From contig JASISA010000042.1 of assembly GCA_031771865.1 (NCBI GenBank), positions 1,419,501 to 1,483,500 of the forward strand: a stretch of DNA of 64,000 nt. Reading direction: 5' to 3'. Source of the stretch: Nothophaeocryptopus gaeumannii (taxonomy: Eukaryota > Ascomycota > Dothideomycetes > Mycosphaerellales > Mycosphaerellaceae). The translations under genes were made by a program, and so were the position numbers. The notes below the pieces were generated by a model, which searched no databases, was not told the DNA's origin, and saw only the letters and a list, made by a program, of their open reading frames with translations. Positions 52,585-64,000 of this stretch are shown piece after piece; position 1 is the stretch's first letter, and each line of letters opens with the position of its first letter.

Positions 52585-55117
52585 TCACAGCACCACTTCC
52601 AGCCACCATAATCCGAGACACAGTACGATCGATCCCAAACGAGCCACGTCCGGTCGCCATAACTTTCTCGCAGCAGAAGTCATCGACGCCGTAGGCGCAG
52701 CCCCAGAAGCTGTGCCTGGAGGATGGCTCGATGATATTGAGGAGCTGCTGCTGGCTGCTGGCGAATTCAGATCGAATGTCCCCGATGTTGAAGCCGTTTG
52801 ACCAGATATTCCTCCCGCAGAGCTTTCAGCACCCGACGCAACAGCATCGCCCGTTCGTGCCGAGCTGAAGCCCACCACGCTGCTACCATCAATCATCATA
52901 CTGCCAGAAGCCGCACTGATGACATGCCCGTCCATCGTCATGACAGGGCCACCAACGGATAGCGTCATACTACCGAGGGCGATGTTGTTAGTATTGTCTT
53001 GCATGCGGACTGCGGTGAATGTGGAGCTTCCAAAGTTCAAGACGGCCACATGAGCGGAAGAAAATGACGAGAGTTGCGCGGAAGACTCGAAGCTGATAAG
53101 TGATGGTGTTCCTGAAGTCGGCCTGTGGGAAGCAAAAGAGCTCAAGGCGGACTGAAGCACTCCTAAAGCATTGGTCATTGTCTGCGGCTGCCCATGACTG
53201 ACGTCCTCTAGATGAGATATCTGGTCGCTGGGCTGAGAGCTTCCGGCTTGTTCTGTCTCACTTGGAAAGTATTCTTCAGGCCCAGGTGGTGCACCGATGA
53301 CGCTCGAGTGAGCAGATTCGTGAGCATCTCCGGTAGGTCTGGCGGAGTATGATGCAGCGCTCGGACGCTGTTCCCCTGCCATCGACCCAGCTTCGGCCTT
53401 CGCCGAAGAGTCGTAATTTGGGCTTTGACCTACCGTTGTACGATGCGCGCTCTCGCTTTCAGGAGCCGGGTATGTAGTAGCCGCCGGCGTAGGCGCACGA
53501 GGAGTGGTGATAGGCGCAGCCGGCGTCGTCTGCGCTGGCTGATGGGTCAACGGCATCGTCGCACCTGCCGCACTCGCCTGAGGAGTGAGCTTCACCGGCG
53601 GATCATAAAGTCCATGGATCTGATCGTTGCATTTTGACCAAGCTGTATCCAGCTGCTTCAGACCGGTACCGAGATCGAGCCTCGGGAAGTAGGCAGCTTC
53701 GAACACGGTACTACAGAGTGGATGATCTGAATTCATGATACAGCCGAGGGCACCGTTGGCGTTGAGAAAGTAGGCGGATGGTTCAGGAACGGCGAAGCGT
53801 GCGAAGTCAACAGCCGATGTGACCAACTCGGCCTGAGTCACAGTGTCGCAGTGAGCCTGGCCAGATGTACAAATTGCAGAGCCCACCGCACTCGTCGCAG
53901 AAAGATATCCCATATAGTCAGGACCACCATGAGCCAGCTGTGAAGCAACCGAACGGCCGTCCAGATACTGTATCGTTCCGACAGAATTGATTATCATACC
54001 GTAGATTACGCTTGACACCTCTTGAGGCAGCATGCTAACAACGACATCCGTATGGACAGAGCCCAGAGTGGTTGTTTCCGAAATCGTCACGTAAGTCTTA
54101 TTCATGGTGAAACCGTTGGTGTATTGTAAAGCTGAGATCGTGTCCAACTTCAGATAGACAGACGGATACGTGAAAGTGAATGTCGACGGCCATCCAGGCG
54201 CAGAGTACGTCGCAGTGACTGGCGAAGACTGGTTGCGAGTTGTATTTGATGATTGATCCCAATAGAACAGCTTTTTATTGTCAGCTCTTGCACCCCGTCA
54301 ATGGAGATATATCCGACAGTACCTGTACGTTATTGCCGCGCATCTCACAATCCACCCATGTCTTCTCTCCAGTTTCAGGTCCAAGACCGAGCTCAGGCAG
54401 CAATCTTTTGCCAGTAGCTGTAGCAGCAACGCTCTCCACGCTGGCAATAGACTCAACTTCCATAGAGAGGATGCATCGCGGAAGGTTGGGAGGATCGGGC
54501 GATATCCGAGGTGTGGTAGAGGTGGCATTCCATTGCACATTGAGGCTACTCATGTACGCTTTGGACATTGCTACGCAGTCCGAGTGGGCGACAGAGCATG
54601 TAGGGGTGGTCGGTGGTGGTGAAACGCTGGGCGAAGTGAAAACGGTCACATGAAAGCTGGTGCTGTACGGTGATTCGACCGCAGACAAGGTGGTCATAGT
54701 AGGTGAAGCATGTGCATAGGGAATGCCGGACATTGTTGTGTAGACGTCGGCAGTAGCGGTCACGACCTGAACTGTTCGCGTGAATACGATCGGCCACGAT
54801 GTCCAGTAGGTATGCTCATCGTAGGTCTTCTGGTACGTCGACGAAGATGAGCTGTAAATGGCTTGCGAAGCCTGGCACGAAAGTGCAGCTAGGTTAATCC
54901 CATCGAACCCATCAGTAGGTCCACTCGCGTGAATATCGATCGGCGTGCTGGCCGAGGAACTTCCGTTCATCCCTGGACCCATAAGATAGTACTGCGTTGA
55001 AGATCCGGAGACGTTGGCGTAGCTAAAACTGGAGCTCGCGACCGATGGAATAGAAGATACACCCAGTCCTTGAGCGATATAGTCTCCCACTCCTGTGGTC
55101 GCCGCGGTGGACGCCAT
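52585..55117 (-). CDS. Large Ser/Thr-rich surface protein, probably GPI-anchored
   Basis: Two exons (55117 or further upstream to 54323, and 54270-52585; 52-bp phase-0 intron) give at least 826 aa. N-glycosylation sites and Ser/Thr runs are dense. The middle contains ALSCQASQAIYSSSSSTYQK, paired Cys (CSVAHSDCVAM, CIMNSDHPLCS, TWVDCEMRGN) and a mucin-like linker (residues about 480-650). The end has a hydrophobic tail after a small-residue site (RLGSIVLCLGLWWLEVVL), as expected for a GPI anchor. Just upstream of the ATG at 55117, the same frame encodes a signal-peptide-like LALLGLTCLLVPGG, but no ATG opens it before a stop, so a small upstream exon is likely. Function: cell-surface or wall protein, not further defined. 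Confidence 0.7.
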
Positions 55118-55894
55118 CTTCGAGATATGCCCTCCAGGCACTAAAAGGCAAGTCAAACCAAGTAAGGCAAGCTTTTGACAAGAACTTGACAGCTGGGGTG
55201 CTCATGTAGTTATCGGAATCGTGCGCCCTCAGTCTAGTCCGTCGTTGGTCTCATCGTTTGCGGCTCGCTGCTGCAGCCACGAGGGCTGGATCGATTGCCG
55301 GTCACATATTCATTCCCGTCTTCCGGCTCGCTACCGCCTCTCCGAAGCGTTTGATCGTCCGAAGAGAGCAATGTATTCCGTCAGCGACATAGTCCTTTCT
55401 TGCCGGTGCTTCGAATGCTTCATATTGGCATTACTTCTTATCCTTGCGACGGTGTTGTCCAGGCGAAGAGCTGAAGATGCACATTCTATAGACTCAAGTC
55501 AATCTTCAATATAGCCTATGATAGCGTAGATTCTGAGTGCATGCTGCAGCCACAATCCTTACGCGATATCGGTGAGGCCGCATCGCGAAGGTCCAGGCCG
55601 AATTTGGGGGCCATCAACCGAATCAAGCCAATGTGCGACGGCTGGTTCATAGTACAATACACGCCGATTCAAAAGATGAGCTCAGATGAGAGATGAGAAT
55701 GATCGTACCTTCTTCCCTCGAAGTGAGCTCAGCATCTGCCGGCCTTGGCAACGAATGTGCGCGTTCGCGCCAAAGTACAGACCGACGCAACTTTCTACCT
55801 GCAGCAGCAGCCCTCCGTGAACAATGCCCATGCTGCCTAGCAGCTTCCCGATCGCGCATCATGCCCAACCAAACGCCATCGCCACAGCATTTCC
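55118..55894. other. Intergenic, with possible upstream exon of the GPI-type gene
   Basis: The part near 55118-55210 probably holds the missing first exon (ATG at 55205 is in another frame). The remainder shows no supported gene. Confidence 0.4.
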
Positions 55895-58168
55895 CTACTC
55901 CATGATCTCTTCAGTCTCCTCGAGAATTTCCTCGAAGATCTCCTCGACCACCTTGCTATCATCGCCATCTTCCTCGACCAACAGAGCAGCCCGCTCTTCA
56001 GAGATCTCAGGCAAGCCAAGGTCAAGTCTCTCGTCAACAAGCTCCTCAGTGGTGCGTTCGCGCCATGCCAGCCACTCACTGAGCATTTCCCGACGCTTCT
56101 CAATAACAGCCTTGTCGGCGGAGCTTCGCTTCGCAAGATCGGACTCCTCGAACTGTTTGGAGTACTCGCGAAGGTTCTTGCGGATGTTCTTCATCTCCTC
56201 TTTACTAAGGAGGCGCTCCGGTCGCGGTCTCCACGTAAATTGCTTGAACTGCTCGATGGGCTCCTCACGAAGAACTTGGCCAGAGAAGGAGTAGAGGTGG
56301 TAGCCGTTCTCCATGCGGTGCTTCCAGACACTGGCGCTAGTAGCGACAAAGCGTCCGCTTGGATCCCATTCGATGTCGGTCACACCGTAGTGATCAGCAG
56401 TGTTCATAATTTGAAGGTTGGCAGTGAGGTCCTTCTCCTTCTCGTCTCTCTCGCCCTCGAAGTCAAAGTCCCAGAACTCCAGGTCGAAGCTCTGTTGGTT
56501 GAGCACAGTGGCGACGACCACGAAACGACCGTTTGGCGACCAGTGAATGGCGTTGTTGTTCTTCTTCTCGACGGTCCGGATGAGCTTGAAGTTGCCGACT
56601 GCGTTGCCCTTAGCCTTCTCAGGACAGAAGAACCAGACCGACGTCTTCGGTGGTACGGCAGTACCAGCTGCGACTTCGCCTGCCGTGATGAGTACGAAAC
56701 GGTCGCCCTTGGGTTCCCATGCGAAGTTGATAACGGTGTCTTTGATGCTGTCGACAACTTCGACTGGCACTCCCTTCTCGGTAACGCGGAAGATCTCGAG
56801 GTTGGTGGCGAGCGACTTCTTCGACTTGCTGTGACGGTCGACCTTGACGCAGACAAACTTGGAGTCCGACTGCCAGTGAAGCTTGGCGTCGCTGACGTTG
56901 AAGAGGTTTCGTGTCCGGACAATTTCCTTGGACGGAATGGACATAAGACCGACCTTGGCCGGGTTGGAGCCCATTTCGGGTGTCCAGTAGCAGAAGAGTT
57001 GCTCGTATGTCCTGATACTTTCGCGTTGTGGATTGCTGGGGCACCACTCAAAGTCCATAATACCCTCAATCTTGACGCTGGTCTTGTCCATCAATCTCAT
57101 GCTTGGGAGCTCGTAGACGGAGATTCCTTGTCCTTGTGTCATCCGGGCGACGTACTTCGCATCAGCAGACCACTTGAACGCAGGCCATTGAATTTTCTTC
57201 TTGATCGGGTTGCCTTCAGGGTCAGTCGTCGGGCCGGGGAGGTCGAGCGTGACAAAAGAACGCAGAGGCTTGCCGGTTGCGATATCCCAGATGATGTAGT
57301 TCTTGCCATCCTCCTCGACGGACAGGATGGGGTTGTCCTCCTCAATCACCATGGGACGGTGTGACCAGGTTGTGAGGTATTGCTCATCTGGGGAGAAGTC
57401 CACAAGGTTGACACCTGGGTGCATGAACCGCTTTTGCCTCGACCAATTCGGGCCTCCCCAGAGCTGAACACCCTGGCCGTGCATGGATGTCAGGTATGTT
57501 CCCTTTGGCGACCACTGAACAAAAGACTCCGTCCAGTTTTGTCGGTCCACCACTGGTTCGGGTTGTGCTTCTCTCTCGTTCCAAAAGACTCCGACATTAT
57601 CGCCACGATACATGACGAACTGATCTCTGCCCTCTGGATCGCCCAGCCACCATCTCAAGTGCTCCTTCTCCTCGAATGGCGCAATCTCCGGCTCTTTGTA
57701 GTCCTCGTTGATTCTGCCCTCGCGACCATATCGCTCGATGTCGGTGAGTTTGTTTACGGCCATGGTGTGTTTCTTGTCGAGCGGCATCGCGTGGAGCTGC
57801 TTGACGGCTTGCGCAGCTTGGGCAGGGGTCTCGTACTCGACAAATGCAAAGCCCTCGGTCATTCCCTTCTCGCCCATAGGCATGAACACGTTCTCCTCCT
57901 TAGTCTTGCCTGCCTTAACCAAGCTTCGGAGCAAGAACTTGACCAGCTTGTCCTTTGATGCTTCTGGGACCTTGGGCAGCCCATCAATGACGATGAATGT
58001 GTCGAGACCCTCCTCCATGTTCGTCTCAAATCGTTCTCTGAGATCTGGCCTACATCAGTTCCGCCCGAGTTCGATGTTGTCGCCGCGTCTCCTACCTGAA
58101 AAGTCGATCTCCTCATCATCCATCTCGTACTCTGTCTCCGGGTCTAGTTGCTCAAATGAAGGCGCCAT
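55895..58168 (-). CDS. prt1: Translation initiation factor eIF3 subunit b
   Basis: Exon 1 (58168-58096) encodes MAPSFEQLDPETEYEMDDEE then IDFS. A 51-bp intron (58045-58095) is followed by exon 2 (58044-55895); total 740 aa, the usual length. The RRM follows (TFIVIDGLPKVPEASKDKLV, GFAFVEYETPAQAAQAVKQL), which binds eIF3a/j. Then the nine-bladed beta-propeller: NWTESFVQWSPKGTYLTSMH, VQLWGGPNWSRQKRFMHPGV, WSHRPMV, IHWSPNGRFVVVATV, TDIEWDPSGRFVATSASVWK. The C-terminal helix that contacts eIF3i/g is charged (KEEMKNIRKNLREYSKQFEE). It is a core scaffold of eIF3 in the cytosol and promotes 43S recruitment. A long antisense frame (56240-57364) is a codon-bias shadow. The frame is intact and the gene is surely functional. 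Confidence 0.97.
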
Positions 58169-58487
58169 GATTGCGGTATTGTCGTCGCGTGTACGCTTCG
58201 AGCGGCGCGTGGACAGTGGTGGTGGTGTCGTAGCGATGAGAGGCGGGTCCTTGGTGTTCGAAAGTGTGCCCACGGGCGATTTTGAAGTCGAGCGATCTTC
58301 AGCGGGGCGCGCCAAGATTAGCCTGAGGCAGACAATACCTTCAATCCGGGCGACTTACGAATGACTCAAAGATGAAGCATGGACGAATACGGTGAAAGCA
58401 ACACGACTGGCATATGTGACGTTGAGACTATGGTCGCGGAATCCACGAGGCAGCGAAGTCGAAGCATGCGAACGCGACTGCTTCCGG

Positions 58488-59619
58488 TCATGACACTGAC
58501 TCAACGCTGTTACCATCAACGCCCTCCTCATGCTCGGACCGATCAAGCAGCCTCAGAAGGCGCAGCTTGTCGTCTGTCGAGCCAAAGATTGAACTAACAG
58601 CACGTCGACTCAAGTCCACCAGATCTTGTCGACTCAGACCAAAATGCTGTGCAGCAAGAAGATACTCATTGGATACAGGACTTCCAAAGACTCCAACATC
58701 ATCAGTCTGGAGCTTGTCAGTGCCAATGACATCTTTGAATCATGCTTTACTAGAACTGTGAAGGAGACATTGAGATGTGACTTACACAGAGGGCTATGGG
58801 ATTGGGCCTTCGATACCACTTGCCGAAGTGGTGCTTGTCAAAGCCTCCAGATATCATTTTGGCGTGGACATTGCACGAGAGACAAAGCTCCAGCCCAATG
58901 TCGGATTGCTCGATCTGTACCTCGAGATCAGGCGGAACGTTTATCACATGTCCAATCCGGTCGGGGGCATAGGAGAGCAACGTCCGCAACTCAGCGTCAG
59001 TGCTAGACTCTGGCATTTCGGCGAAGTGCAGAGTGATCTTGAGTCCATGTGACCGAGCGAGATCGAAGGCTTCCTTGAATATGGAGACGTCGCCTTTGAG
59101 TGGGTTCCCGCAGAGGTCGATGCCTACAACGCCACGGTGCTGGTACTTCAATGCGAGGTGCACGACTTCCATTGCCTTCTCAAACGTGTTGCGGCGGTCA
59201 ATGGACAGTATCAGATAAGTCGTCATCTCTTGCTGGCCATGCTTCTCGATGGTATCCAGTACGGTCGATACGTACGCATCTTTGGTCATGCTAGTGGCCG
59301 GCGACTCTCGTGGAGTTGTTCGAAGTTCCAGGTACTTCACGCCATCGTCTTGAAAAGCCTGCAGAACCTCTCCAGTCGCAAAGGCCACGGAGTCCACGTC
59401 ATCACACAGGCCGTAAATGTAGGTATCGAATAGCTTGAAGAAGGTGAGAATGTCATGGTAGCCTCCGCCTGGTCGAAGTACGCCAGCGGGGTCTTCAAGA
59501 TGGCTCTTTCGTTTCGTCCAGATGGCGTGAAGGGTCTCCGGGCTGATGCTGCCAGTGAGATGGGCGTGCAGCTCAACCTTAGGTAAAGCCCTTGTGAAAG
59601 CGGCATCTACACCCGTCAT
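58488..59619 (-). CDS. Adenosine-deaminase-like enzyme (ADAL/N6-methyl-AMP deaminase type)
   Basis: Exons 59619-58786 and 58706-58488 (79-bp intron, phase 0) give 350 aa. Zinc and catalytic motifs are LPKVELHAHLTGSIS (HxH), KITLHFAEMPESS (His and catalytic Glu), LLSYAPDRIGHVINV (GH), and across the intron NPIALCTDDVGVFGSPVSNE (catalytic Asp pair). This set and the short length fit the ADAL group, which hydrolyses N6-methyl-AMP to IMP in the cytosol, rather than secreted ADGF deaminases; there is no signal peptide. The ATG at 59619 gives MTGVDAAFTRALPKVELHAH; earlier in-frame codons are not ATG. It shares a 650-bp divergent promoter region with the SWIB gene. Confidence 0.92.
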
Positions 59620-60269
59620 GGTCTCGGGGTGTCGCACGGTCGCTGCGGGTACCTGCTGGAACGGGCGATGCGGTCTCAGCTGCGAACCACGCGGGTCGGC
59701 CTAGTATCATGATTCCAAGATTCCATAGATTGAGAGAAGGCTCAGTACTAGGGGCTGATTGATGGATGTGTAGTCTAGCCTGCTGACTGAGACTGTTATA
59801 TGATTCGATGGTCAATGTTCGTTCTCATCGGATCGCTGGCGCGTGACGAGCCGGCCGAACAGCGCCAGGAACTGCACCGAACACGCTGCTGAGACAACAA
59901 TGCAGCTTGTCTCTCAACTCTCAACTCTGGGTCTGGATCTGACTTTGTCTGCCTTCTTGGATATCACCCTCGACCGACAAACTTCACTTGATGATCAATC
60001 TCGTGAGAATGATGCCCTGACGGCTGGTGAGTGAACCGATCGCATCGGCTGGTTCTCGGCAATAGAGTTCGGCGATCCAGCCACAGACGATCATCCGCAA
60101 CCTCACAGAGACACAGACCTTGGAACATCTTCAACCGCCCGTTGTCTTTCAGCATAGCAAACTTGCTCGTTGGCGCGCAAACAGCAACACCATTCAACAT
60201 CCTTCGCGCCTCACCGATCCCGTCTGACATTGCTACAACCACTCAGCTGGAATCGCGGCTTCGATCGCC
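59620..60269. promoter_or_regulatory. Divergent promoter region of ADAL-like and SWIB genes
   Basis: A 650-bp gap separates two start codons facing away from each other. No gene is supported inside it. No specific operator is recognised. Confidence 0.5.
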
Positions 60270-61363
60270 ATGGCCTCTTCACGTAAGTGCTACATCCAGA
60301 TCTGAGATTGACATACAGCATCTACCGCGCACGTACATACACCTCATGCACATGTCGTATGCACTCACCAGCCATAGTAGACAGTCTCTAACGTTAGCTC
60401 CAACAGTTCCACAAGAGCAACATGCTTCCTACAGCGCCATCATCGACCGTATCCTCGCATCTTCCGACCTGAACACCATCTCCGCCAAGCGCATACGCAA
60501 AGGCCTCCAAGATGAAGTCGACTACGATCTCACTCCCCAGAAGGTATGCGCCGACATCGTACAAAAGCTCAAGTGTATGCAGGAAGGCGAATCACTAACG
60601 ATGTCTTCAGTCCGCAATTACCGAGCTGATTATGGATCGGTTCGACAAGGCGCAACAGAGACAAGCAGATCAGAACGGGGCTTCTACTGGTGCAGTAGAG
60701 CCAGCGCCGACAGTCAATGGGGCAGCTAAGACGTCGAACGGCGACGTTGAGGAGTCCGCATCTCCACCAGCCTCCAACAAGCGCAAAGCCCAGAGCGAGG
60801 ATCTGAGCGACTTGCAAGACGAATCGCCTGCGCCGAAGAAGGTCAAGAAGAGCAAGGAGGTGGAGTCGGACGAACAAATGGCCAGGAGATTGGCGGCGGA
60901 GCTCAACGCACAAGGGTCGCGGTCAACCCGGGGCGGAGGTGCAAAGCGGAAAACACCCGCCAAGAAAGAGAAACGGACGAAGAAGAAGAGCTCGGCCAAA
61001 GTCGGAAGTGACGATGATAGTGAAGTCGAAAGCGGAGACAAGCCGGAGAAGGAAAAGAAGGGTGGCTTTCACGTAAGTCATTTTAACAAAAGACAGCGCA
61101 GATACCATGCTAATATACCGCAGAAAGCAATGGTCCTTTCGGAGCCGCTGGCAAACATGCTGGGTGAAAGTCAGCTCTCGCGACCACAGACGGTTAAGAA
61201 AATATGGGAATACGTCAAGGCCCGCGATTTGCAAGACCCCAAGGACAAGCGCCAAATCCGATGCGACGACGCGATGCACGCGGTCTTCAAAAGCGACAAG
61301 ATCCATATGTTCACTATGAACAAAGTGCTAGCGACTCACTTGTACCCTGCGGAGGAGAGCTGA
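60270..61363 (+). CDS. DEK_C/SWIB-MDM2 domain protein (Uaf30/Tri1-like)
   Basis: Four exons (60270-60282, 60407-60543, 60611-61072, 61124-61363; introns 124, 67, 51 bp) give 283 aa. The first exon codes only MASS plus one base. Residues about 8-60 form a DEK_C domain (YSAIIDRILASSDLNTISAK, SAITELIMDRFDKAQ). A long basic/acidic disordered linker with nuclear-localisation-like runs follows (KRKAQSED, AKRKTPAKKEKRTKKKSS). The C-terminal SWIB domain is complete: MVLSEPLANMLGESQLSRPQ, KKIWEYVKARDLQDPKDKRQ, CDDAMHAVFKSDKIHMFTMN. This is the plan of yeast Uaf30/Tri1, parts of the Pol I upstream activating factor and related chromatin factors. Nuclear; the frame is intact. Confidence 0.93.
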
Positions 61364-61934
61364 TCCTGGAGCTTTTCACCCACAAAACTCTTACGAATCT
61401 TGGCCTCTCTGGCTTAAGAGCATGCGGCATTGGCCGCTACGATTGCATACTGCTTCAATTTGGAGTTGGGCTATTGACGAGACCGCCGGGCACGGAGCAT
61501 CCACGACATCGGTGGCACAGCGAGGCGTCCAAATGGGAATTGGGAATCGAAAGACTGCGTTGTATCTATCGAATGGCTAGTAAGAGGCGTGCAAAAGAAG
61601 GCTAACTGCTTGCATTGTCAATCCAATTCTTGAGATTTGTATGCATATGCTTGACCATTAACAGCGTTTCAATGTTGGATCCATAAGATATGCAAAAGCC
61701 GGACTCGGAACCCCGGAGGTGCCAAGCCTGCAGGAGAAGTACCCGGTAAATGTGTCTTGCGTCTCTGCTGGCGTACTTTCCACCAGCCTTGAACTATCGC
61801 TCAGGAACGCAAGCATTGCATGAAACATTCGAAGCTACTGACTTGGCCCTAGAGCGACCACTCTCGACGTATATGTCATTCACCAAGACCATGACAAAAG
61901 CAACCGAAGTATCAACATGCAGACCTGCTCCCTA
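61364..61934. other. Intergenic between convergent genes
   Basis: 3' flanks of the SWIB gene and of the Diels-Alderase-like gene. No supported coding sequence. Confidence 0.5.
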
Positions 61935-63223
61935 TCACATCTTAAACTGCTCACACGTCCCCACGCCCTCATGGACCGGCTCCCACTTCTCAAATCCTCC
62001 TCGCATTGTCGCCAGCCACCTATCGTAGATAACAGCTTCCACAGCTGAAGCGTAGCGTAGTTTTACGTTGACAACGAATTCTCTACCATCCTGGACCTTT
62101 GGAAACCGAACGATGATGCCTTTCGGCTGTGACGCTGTCGACGGCGGAGGATATGTATCGTGCCCACCCCAAGGACGGGCTATGACGGAACTGGCGGAGC
62201 AGGAGGAAGAGAGGAGGGTATTGGTGACGGAATTGTACAGGTAGGAGGAGAAATTATCGACGGAGTTGAGGTGGGAGATCGTGTTGAACCTGCGCGAATG
62301 TCAGCGCTCTATTTGAAGTTGCGTAGCAAGGATAAGCGACATCCAAACGAACGCGAACTGACTTAGACTTACCAGACGATACTATACGGACCCAACCTTC
62401 CATGTCCTCTATACCACCCCGGCGCCACCCTTTCAAAAACACGGCGCATCTCCCCATGCCTTGCCCAAATACCCAATCCCTTGGAATGACAACCTCGTCC
62501 CGGAGATGTCGAAATCCACATAAACTTCCCCATCAGGCACAGCATCACTCTCCCCAACACCAGGCATCATCTCCTCCGTATCCCCCTCCGCAACCAACCC
62601 ACACGGCAGATGTACCATATTCCCCTCCACCCTGCCTACCAATCCACATCTTGTACATGTCCCAATCGCCTGTGTCACCTAGGTCGAAAGAGCCTGCTAT
62701 TCCGTTCAAGGCGAGGACGGCGCGGGGAGGGAAGGATTGACATTCGAAAATGGAACCGTTTGCGAAGTTACATGTGAAGGTTGTCGCAAGAATGGGGACT
62801 GGTGAGGTGATATTGTGCGGCGGAGGAAGAACGGGGAAAAGCAAAGGGGAAAGCGAGGAGGAGCACTACGGTGAGGAAGGAGAGATCGCCTTTGAGAAGA
62901 TCGTGTGAGACTAGAATGGAGTCGAAATCAGCTTTGCCATTCTATGTTCCCTCATCTTTTCCTCCTTCCTATTTGACTGACGGACATACCAGCATCGAAA
63001 TACCACCACTCCCAAACACTTTCATAACCGTTCTGACTTTCGGACTCACAAGCGTACTCCCACTATCCTGTTCCCAATTCCCACCTGTGTGATGACAAGT
63101 CCACTCTACCCTTGACTCTCCAGTCGCTGCCTCATTCGGAACCATAATCACATCCGTTAACTTCGCTCCATGATCTGTCGGCAGAACGAAGTGTCCCAGA
63201 ATCGAAGTCAATGGGTACTGCAT
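61935..63223 (-). pseudogene. Diels-Alderase/CrtC-like lipocalin gene with frame breaks
   Basis: Re-spliced pieces show the fungal Diels-Alderase (hydroxyneurosporene-synthase-like) plan. Exon 63223-63110 starts MQYPLTSILGHFVLPTDHGA. Exon 63062-62990 has NGYESVWEWWYFDA, the family signature. Exon from 62910 reads SHDLLKGDLSFLTVVLL. Then come TTFTCNFANGSIFECQSFPP, YVDFDISGTRLSFQGIGYLG then KAWGDAP, and APGWYRGHGRLGPYSIVW before an 83-bp intron (62290-62372) and the last exon to 61935 (ISHLNSVDNFSSYLYNSVTN). Between pieces the frame shifts by one at the G4 run 62846-62849 and at the A5 run 62435-62439. Removing one base at each would restore it. A further shift near 62660-62700 could be a 43-bp intron. 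Pericyclases of this family act in polyketide-NRPS pathways, but no such megasynthase gene lies in this window. Confidence 0.68.
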
Positions 63224-64000
63224 CTTAACTGAGGTCGTCGCGAAGAACGAACGTCTACTACAGTCGCCAGGAATGGGAGTTGAGGGAGGATCGGAAGCGA
63301 AATTGATCAATTATCGTAGATGTAGGTGATTAGCGGATTGTGCATGTATTTGTGCAGACGACATTTGAGAGAGGGATGGTTTGCGTGATTTCTGTCAAGT
63401 AGTGACGCGAGACTGCGGAGACATGCTTGGAGAGTTGGAGATGTCGCGCGGTCGTACGCGAAGTCCATTGAGCTGTTCCTGGGATGGCTGGTCTTGACTG
63501 ACGCGAGACGAGTGTCAACCAAAGTGTTCGAATCTCTCTTTTCATCGGATTCTTGCTTTCATCCTACAAGTCCTGTCTAGCCCACCTTTATTCATCCCAT
63601 CCTTCCACCTCTCTGCTATGCACATGACGAAAAAGGCGCAGTGCCTGGGCGCGCACTCCGAGAATCGCATTCCTTCCCATTTCCATTGTGGTGGTGTTCC
63701 AAAAAGCGCAGCCGGCCTTCTGACGCTTGTTGAAGAAGCCTCCCACCAGCGCCTTGCAAGAAATGCACCAATTCTGTTGTCCACCCAAGAACCAAAAAAG
63801 TTGAGAGAATAATACTGCTATGCGAGCAACAAGATAGATGTGATGTCGTATCTGGTCCGGCACCGGGGTATCAGTGGTGGCTAAGAGATGTCTAGTTCAG
63901 GAAGCCCTTGCAGTTCGCTGAACCACAGAGACAGGGAATTCGATCAGTCGAGCCGATTTCGCGCTCGAATTTGTAGTCGTAAGTAAGCTCTTCGTCTGCG
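63224..64000. other. Terminal stretch, no supported gene
   Basis: Frames of 60-90 codons occur on the minus strand but show no motif. It holds the promoter of the Diels-Alderase-like gene and possibly the edge of a gene beyond the window. Confidence 0.45.

Noticed and set aside
52167..52694. 175-codon plus-strand frame
   Set aside because: Overlaps the 3' end of the GPI-type gene on the other strand and has no recognisable content.
56240..57364. 374-codon frame antisense to eIF3b
   Set aside because: It lies wholly inside the highly conserved eIF3b exon. Its composition is the mirror of that codon use and shows no domain.
58045..58315. Longer N-terminus for eIF3b from an upstream ATG
   Set aside because: The fungal eIF3b N-terminus begins MAPSFE-like, as at 58168. 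The upstream part lacks similarity and a better start context.
1..64000. CRISPR arrays, bacterial-type operons, tRNA or rRNA genes
   Set aside because: No regularly spaced direct repeats, no Shine-Dalgarno-led operons, and no segment I could fold into a tRNA. The introns and families are fungal.

Overview
The window is nuclear DNA of a filamentous ascomycete (Pezizomycotina). The coding genes carry many short introns, mostly 43-85 bp, with GT-AG ends and CTRAC-like branch points. The families present (HsbA, DUF3433, fungal DHA2/TRI12 transporters, Diels-Alderase-like lipocalins, hAT elements) are typical of plant- or surface-associated Dothideomycetes. The exact genus cannot be read from the sequence. 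Gene models were spliced by hand from reading frame, splice consensus and remembered family alignments, so exon borders are predictions.

Layout. 1-13 kb: a truncated DHA2 transporter, a MARVEL-like membrane protein, a secreted GH31 glycosidase, a metallo-beta-lactamase-fold gene with a stop codon, and a TRI12-like transporter gene split by a 1,903-bp hAT transposon with a perfect 8-bp target duplication. 14.6-24 kb: a metabolic group of GMC oxidoreductase, a thiolase-fold protein without catalytic residues, an acyl-CoA/coumarate-CoA type ligase and a 2-hydroxyacyl-CoA lyase. The lyase and the thiolase-like protein both end in PTS1-type tripeptides. 24-29.3 kb: an HsbA-like secreted protein, two poorly resolved genes with broken frames, and two adjacent RING-finger genes, one broken. 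29.8-40.8 kb: thioesterase-like protein, ArfGAP-UBA protein, another RING-like gene, DUF3433 membrane protein and a Y_phosphatase3-type phosphatase.

40.9-50 kb holds a tandem, same-strand array of six related loci (four intact, one clear pseudogene, one relic). They share an N-terminal Nudix-like fold pattern without the Nudix box and a common C-terminal region. I do not recognise the family, and it is the best candidate here for something undescribed.

50.3-64 kb: sulfotransferase-like P-loop protein, a small secreted cysteine-containing protein, a large Ser/Thr-rich GPI-type surface protein, eIF3b, an adenosine-deaminase-like enzyme (ADAL type), a DEK_C/SWIB chromatin protein, and a Diels-Alderase-like gene with frame breaks. 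Housekeeping genes (eIF3b, ArfGAP, SWIB) alternate with decayed accessory genes. Several breaks fall in homopolymer runs, so assembly error has to be excluded before calling those genes dead.
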